Shown piece by piece: positions 60,402-64,000 of a DNA stretch of 64,000 nt (its first letter is position 1; the number at the start of each line of letters is the position of its first letter). The notes beneath the pieces were generated by a model, which saw only the letters and a program-made list of their open reading frames with translations, did no database searches and was not told where the DNA came from. The DNA lies in NCBI RefSeq assembly GCF_964026435.1, contig NZ_OZ032147.1, forward strand, positions 930,001-994,000, given 5' to 3'. Made by a program: the position numbers and the translations under genes. The stretch comes from Rickettsia endosymbiont of Gonocerus acuteangulatus. Its GTDB lineage: Bacteria; Pseudomonadota; Alphaproteobacteria; Rickettsiales; Rickettsiaceae.

Positions 60402-61511
60402 CAAAACTTACGCTATGAGTAAAAAAGTGATAAATTATTGTAAAAATAATTAAACATGTCAAAGAGGATAAAGTTGCAAGCAATACCAATTAATAGGACA
60501 GATTATTGTCAATTTTTAATAGTTAGCCAAAAGAATTATAGTTTAACCTACTACGCTGAACATGCAAAGAAATGTAGTCATGATGTTATTAATAGATTTT
60601 TAAGGAATGAAAAATATACACCTTCTTTGTTATGGGAACACATCAAGAATGATGTTATTTTTTCATCTAATGGATATACAATATTTGATGATACGGTTTT
60701 AAATAAAAGGAATACGAAGCAAATAGAAATTGCAAGATCGCAGTACAGTGGAGCTACAGGTAGAGTTACTAAAGGTATAGGAGTAGTGAGTCTGGTATAT
60801 TATAACCCTGATATTAATAAGTTTTGGGTAATAGATTATCGAATTTTTGCACCTGATCATGATGGAGCAACAAAACTAGAACACCTATTAAACATGTTAA
60901 ATAATGCTGTTTATAGCAAGAAGATTCCTTTTCAAACAATACTTTTTGACACATGGTATTCTACACACAAAATTATGCAACATGTTGACTCTCTGGGGAA
61001 ATATTATTATGCCCCTATTAAAGCCAATAGAAACGTTAGTAAAACGCACGATTCTAAACCTTATAAAGCTGTAAAAGAGTTGACATTTTCAGATGAAGAG
61101 ATCAGGCATGGAGTAGAGATTCATATAAAAGGCTTTGCTAAAAATAAGCATGTTAATTTGTTTAAATTTACTGTTTCTACCAACAGAGTTGAGTATGTTG
61201 TTACCAATAACAAAACTCAAAAATCTTCTAAAGCTGTACAAGATGAGTGTGGCTTTCGATGGGTAATTGAGAGCATGCACAGAGAAATTAAGCAACTTAC
61301 TGGGATAGAACGTTGTCAATGCAGGAAACAGCGTATTCAACGTAATCATATTAGTTGTGCATTTTTAGTTTGGGCATTTCTCAAAAGGACTGCAAATACA
61401 ATCGGTAAAACGGTTTACCAAATAAAGTTAGGGCTTTTAGATGACTATATGCAACAACAGCTGCGTTCTCCATCTTTACGATATTTAGAACCAAACATAG
61501 CGTAAGTTTTG
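60402..61511 (+). mobile_element. IS701/IS4-like insertion sequence, complete copy (1110 bp)
   Basis: CAAAACTTACGCTATG ends; the 4-bp flanks AAGA and TTTA do not match, because istA lies to the left and IS630-A to the right. The transposase gene inside is intact. Confidence 0.88.
60456..61505 (+). CDS. IS701/IS4-type DDE transposase, intact
   Basis: 349 aa, differing from the copy at 1399-2448 by a few residues (for example FQTILFDTW, KTQKSSKAVQD). The catalytic motifs FDDTVLNKRN, LFDTWYST and FRWVIESMHREIK are present. Confidence 0.93.
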   Translation: MSKRIKLQAIPINRTDYCQFLIVSQKNYSLTYYAEHAKKCSHDVINRFLRNEKYTPSLLWEHIKNDVIFSSNGYTIFDDTVLNKRNTKQIEIARSQYSGATGRVTKGIGVVSLVYYNPDINKFWVIDYRIFAPDHDGATKLEHLLNMLNNAVYSKKIPFQTILFDTWYSTHKIMQHVDSLGKYYYAPIKANRNVSKTHDSKPYKAVKELTFSDEEIRHGVEIHIKGFAKNKHVNLFKFTVSTNRVEYVVTNNKTQKSSKAVQDECGFRWVIESMHREIKQLTGIERCQCRKQRIQRNHISCAFLVWAFLKRTANTIGKTVYQIKLGLLDDYMQQQLRSPSLRYLEPNIA

Positions 61512-61663
61512 TTTACCAACTTACTCTCCTGACTTAAATCCTATTGAGCATTACTGGTTTAAAATCAAGAATGAAATAAGAAAAACTATTTCTAATTTTG
61601 AGCACTTTTTTGATGCTGTTTACTATGCTCTTAAAAAAGTCACTACCTTATCGCATTAAGCTA
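61512..61663 (+). mobile_element. IS630-type element A, copy A5, 3' fragment
   Basis: Begins TTTACCAACTTACTCTCC (transposase C-terminus YSPDLN, EHYWFKIKNE) and ends ATTAAGCTA, then TA at 61664-61665. It faces opposite to A4, so the whole nest is bounded by two IS630-A 3' ends. Confidence 0.82.
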
Positions 61664-62115
61664 TACCATATATTAGTTATCATAAAACAGTAGAGGCAAG
61701 TAGCAAAAAACAATATTTATACGACTTATCATATGTATTTATTGAACTTGGAAAATTTAATAAGGAAAAATTAGTGACAGTTGCAGATGAATGGCTACAT
61801 TTATTTAAATGTGCAGTAGAGGAAAAAGATATACCGGAAGATATCACTAGCGATAAAGTCAAAGAAGCTTATCATGTCATTGAAATGCATAATATGACTC
61901 ATGAAGGCTATGATTTATATATTAGAACTAAACTTGCTGAGCAAACTGAAGAAATTACCTTAGAAGAACATTTTGAAAAAGGTAGAACTGCAAGAAACAC
62001 AGAAATAGCAAAAAATTTACTGATTGCAGGTGTAGACATACAAGTTATATCTACATCAACCGGATTACCAAAAGAAGAAATTGAAAAACTAAAAGCCAAA
62101 ATCAATAATATTTAA
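61664..62115 (+). pseudogene. PDDEXK/Rpn-family nuclease, 3' part
   Basis: Joins in frame to the part ending at 55297 when 55298-61665 is removed: LFSEEV then PYISYHKTVEAS. The C-terminal region continues as LSYVFIELGKFNKEK, DEWLHLFKCAVEEKDIP, VKEAYHVIEMHNMTHEGYDL and ends in KNLLIAGVDIQVISTSTG, LPKEEIEKLKAKI. This matches the tail of Rpn/PDDEXK transposase-like proteins. A GTG at 61774 could start a 113-aa peptide, but this is unlikely to be a real gene. Confidence 0.78.
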
Positions 62116-62159
62116 AAAATATCTATCTTATAATTCAGACTCCAATAACTAGAAAGGCA

Positions 62160-62363
62160 CTATTTATCTTTCATATCCGTTATTTCTTTCTTCAATTTTA
62201 TTACTAGGGTTTGTAATTTTTCAAATTCTTCCCTAGTAACATAATTACCTTTAAGTATTTTATCCTCAATCACGTCACAGCTTTTATCTTTTATATTATT
62301 TATCGCTTTATGGAAGACGCTGCTAGCACCTGTTGCTACTTTTAAAATATCATTTGTTTTCAT
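62160..62363 (-). CDS. UbiK-like accessory factor (BMFP family)
   Basis: This 67-aa helical protein has a glycine-poor N-terminal amphipathic stretch (VATGASSVFHKAINNI) and the coiled-coil YVTREEFEKLQTLVIKLKKE, the conserved V-(S/T)-REEF-E motif of UbiK/YqiC proteins. UbiK assists ubiquinone synthesis. It starts 2 nt after the bolA stop. Confidence 0.75.
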   Translation of the reverse strand: MKTNDILKVATGASSVFHKAINNIKDKSCDVIEDKILKGNYVTREEFEKLQTLVIKLKKEITDMKDK

Positions 62364-62365
62364 AA

Positions 62366-62608
62366 TTATAATACCTCTATCGATAAAGCATGTAAGCCAT
62401 TTTGAAATTCATCAGCAAGTAGGCTATTAATAGTACGATGATTGGCGACCAGGCTTTTTCCTTGTAAAATTTCTGCCGAAATTTTTATTTTAATATGGCT
62501 TTGAATTCCGTCATAATGACTAGCATGTTTATGACTTTCGTCTATTATTTCACAAAAATGTGGTTTTAAGACACTTAAGCTTTTAGTTATCCTGTCTATT
62601 CTGCTCAT
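62366..62608 (-). CDS. BolA-family protein
   Basis: This 80-aa protein has HKHASHYDGIQSHIKIKISA, QGKSLVANHRTINSLLADE and the end HALSIEVL, which is the BolA fold with the class-II-loop His and the helix-turn-helix-like R-x-x-x. BolA proteins pair with monothiol glutaredoxins in Fe-S handling. It is the first gene of bolA-ubiK and is divergent from the EAL gene. Confidence 0.88.
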   Translation of the reverse strand: MSRIDRITKSLSVLKPHFCEIIDESHKHASHYDGIQSHIKIKISAEILQGKSLVANHRTINSLLADEFQNGLHALSIEVL

Positions 62609-62673
62609 ATTTTTATTTTATTTATAGAAAAAATATCTTAGTATTTGTTAGAATATATAATTTTATTATCAAA

Positions 62674-63882
62674 ATGGCAATGTCAGAATTAATCGCAGAA
62701 TATAAAGTTTTACAAGCTGAAATGGATAAAGTAGGGAAAGGAGTATGTTTTGCCTGTAAATTATTGAATTATGATGAAATAGTATTCATCGAACCAAATA
62801 AGAATTTCATAATTGGGGATTTAGAAAAAATTATTGAAAATGTAAGTAAAGAGCTTGATGCTCCTCTAAAGTTTAGAAAAACAAAAAAAGATATTATATT
62901 ATTTGTACTAGATATTACCGATTTTGATTTAATTAAAAGTTTTGCCAGAAAATTATATTTATCTTCCCAGCTATATATAAATGATGAGCGACCGGAAATC
63001 TATATAAATTGTTGTATTGCGAGCATTGAGTTTCCAAAAGTAAGTACTAATGCAGAAGAGATTGAGAAAATACTAAATATGTTACTTTCACAAAATAATA
63101 ATTATTATTATCGTGAATATAATCGTGATGACCATGATTTAGAGAATATAAAAAAATTTAATTTACAGCTCAATTTGCTTAGACAAGCTTTAGCTAAAAA
63201 AACTATACGTTTTGCCTATCAGCCTATAATTGATCGTAAGACTTTGAAAGTACATTATTATGAATGTTTGCTTCGCATACCAGATGAGAATGGTGTTTAT
63301 ATTTCCGTTGGTCCTATAATTCCTATTGCTGAAAATAAAGGATTAATTTTTGTAATTGATCAGATTGTTTTAGAGATGAGTATTCATGAGCTTGTAAACA
63401 ACCCTAATTTAATGCTATCTGTTAATATTTCAAATATTGGCACAACCGATGAAGCTTTATGGGAAGTAGCAGAAAATTTATTAAGAACTTATGATGTTCG
63501 AGATCGTTTAATTATCGAAATTACCGAGACTTCTTTTAATGAGAATTATGATAAAATAAACGTATTTATCAATAAGTTACGTAAGTTTGGTTGTAAATTT
63601 ACTTTAGATGATTTCGGCTCAGGCTTTACATCTTTTAAACAACTCCAAAGCTTGCCTATTGATATTATAAAAATTGATGGCAAATATGTCCGTAGTATTA
63701 CAAGTGATGTACAAAGTAGATATTTTGTTGAAAGACTAATAAAGATCTCAGAAGATTTAAATATTGAAACAGTAGCTGAATTTGTCGAAAATGGCGAAAT
63801 AGCTAAGTTTTTAATAGACCTAAAAGTAGGCGGCTTGCAAGGCAATTACTACTCCAAAGCAAAATTTGATAGGGTGGAGTAG
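62674..63882 (+). CDS. EAL-domain c-di-GMP phosphodiesterase
   Basis: This 402-aa protein has an N-terminal region of about 165 residues without clear motifs (possibly a degenerate GGDEF or sensor) and a C-terminal EAL domain. The catalytic set is present: E197 in YYECLLRI (the EAL triad reads ECL), N251 in SVNIS, E282 in IEITE, D312-D313 in LDDFGSG, K333 in KIDGKYV, E366/E369 in ETVAEF and Q389. It should hydrolyse c-di-GMP and oppose PleD (48740-50113). It lacks membrane segments. Confidence 0.9.
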   Translation: MAMSELIAEYKVLQAEMDKVGKGVCFACKLLNYDEIVFIEPNKNFIIGDLEKIIENVSKELDAPLKFRKTKKDIILFVLDITDFDLIKSFARKLYLSSQLYINDERPEIYINCCIASIEFPKVSTNAEEIEKILNMLLSQNNNYYYREYNRDDHDLENIKKFNLQLNLLRQALAKKTIRFAYQPIIDRKTLKVHYYECLLRIPDENGVYISVGPIIPIAENKGLIFVIDQIVLEMSIHELVNNPNLMLSVNISNIGTTDEALWEVAENLLRTYDVRDRLIIEITETSFNENYDKINVFINKLRKFGCKFTLDDFGSGFTSFKQLQSLPIDIIKIDGKYVRSITSDVQSRYFVERLIKISEDLNIETVAEFVENGEIAKFLIDLKVGGLQGNYYSKAKFDRVE

Positions 63883-63898
63883 GGTAACGCCCTCTCGT

Positions 63899-64000
63899 AT
63901 GTCATTCCCACGTAGGCGGGAATCCAGAAAAAATAAATATAGTGAATTTTTAAAAATAAAAGCTCGATTTATCTTGCTTTATGCTGGATTCCCGCCTACG
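63899..64000. repeat. Rickettsia-palindromic-element-like repeat, cut by window end
   Basis: ATGTCATTCCCACGTAGGCG at the left, GCTCGATTTATCTTGC in the centre and GGATTCCCGCCTACG at the window end. Same family as 4371. Confidence 0.7.

Noticed and set aside
61774-62115. Stand-alone 113-aa gene
   Set aside because: It is the in-frame 3' part of the split Rpn/PDDEXK gene; the GTG is internal.

Overview
The window reads as a chromosomal segment of an insertion-sequence-rich member of the genus Rickettsia (Alphaproteobacteria, Rickettsiales). The basis is low G+C, an ATP/ADP translocase of the Tlc type, Rickettsia-palindromic-element-like repeats (arms resembling GTCATTCCCGC and GTCATTGCGAG) between genes, a small reduced-genome gene set (ValS 812 aa, PleD, DUF2610, DUF2125, HscAB/Fdx, QueC, ClpX), and PDDEXK/Rpn, ankyrin and HicAB accessory genes. 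I cannot name the species from the sequence alone.

Layout. 1-2502: IS6- and IS701-type insertions in a decayed minus-strand gene. 2626-10877: ABC exporter, tRNA-His, an overlapping hicA-hicB-queC-acetyltransferase operon, clpX, rmuC, a decayed GT10 glycosyltransferase and a GT25 glycosyltransferase. 10921-17723: IS630-type copies around a PHB-depolymerase-like gene and a broken hypothetical gene. 17852-27833: a conserved block with valS-licD-hypothetical, rnhB, hscB-hscA-fdx, DUF2125, a TAXI solute-binding protein and UspA. 27900-35563: nested IS200, IS630, IS30, IS21 and IS701 plus small non-autonomous repeats. 35635-40137: tlc, pyrG, kdsB, tRNA-Lys, tRNA-Ile. 40327-47983: truncated ankyrin gene, nested IS30/IS701/IS200, folD and a ferredoxin-NADP-reductase-like gene, VapC and Rpn remnants, and a broken chaperone-usher pilus locus. 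48252-54930: rppH-pleD, efp, suhB-like, DUF2610, psd, pssA, emrA-like. 55005-62115: one PDDEXK/Rpn gene split by about 6.4 kb of nested elements. 62160-64000: ubiK, bolA, an EAL phosphodiesterase and a palindromic repeat.

Roughly a third of the window is mobile DNA. I resolve eight or nine IS types: IS6-like, IS701/IS4-like, two IS630-like (called A and B here), IS30-like, IS200, IS21-like (two identical copies, one diverged fragment and one unrelated istA fragment) and an IS481-like fragment. Two non-autonomous families also occur. One is a 125-126 bp MITE with the same 16-bp ends as the IS701-like element and 4-bp target duplications (seven copies). The other is a ~204 bp palindromic element with 11-bp flanking direct repeats (two copies). 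Target duplications and restored reading frames allow the order of insertion to be worked out.

Core functions visible together are Fe-S cluster biogenesis (hscB, hscA, fdx), phospholipid synthesis (psd, pssA), LPS/Kdo and surface glycan genes (kdsB, GT10 remnant, GT25, licD), both halves of c-di-GMP metabolism (pleD, EAL gene), nucleotide supply (tlc, pyrG), and translation (valS, efp, three tRNAs).
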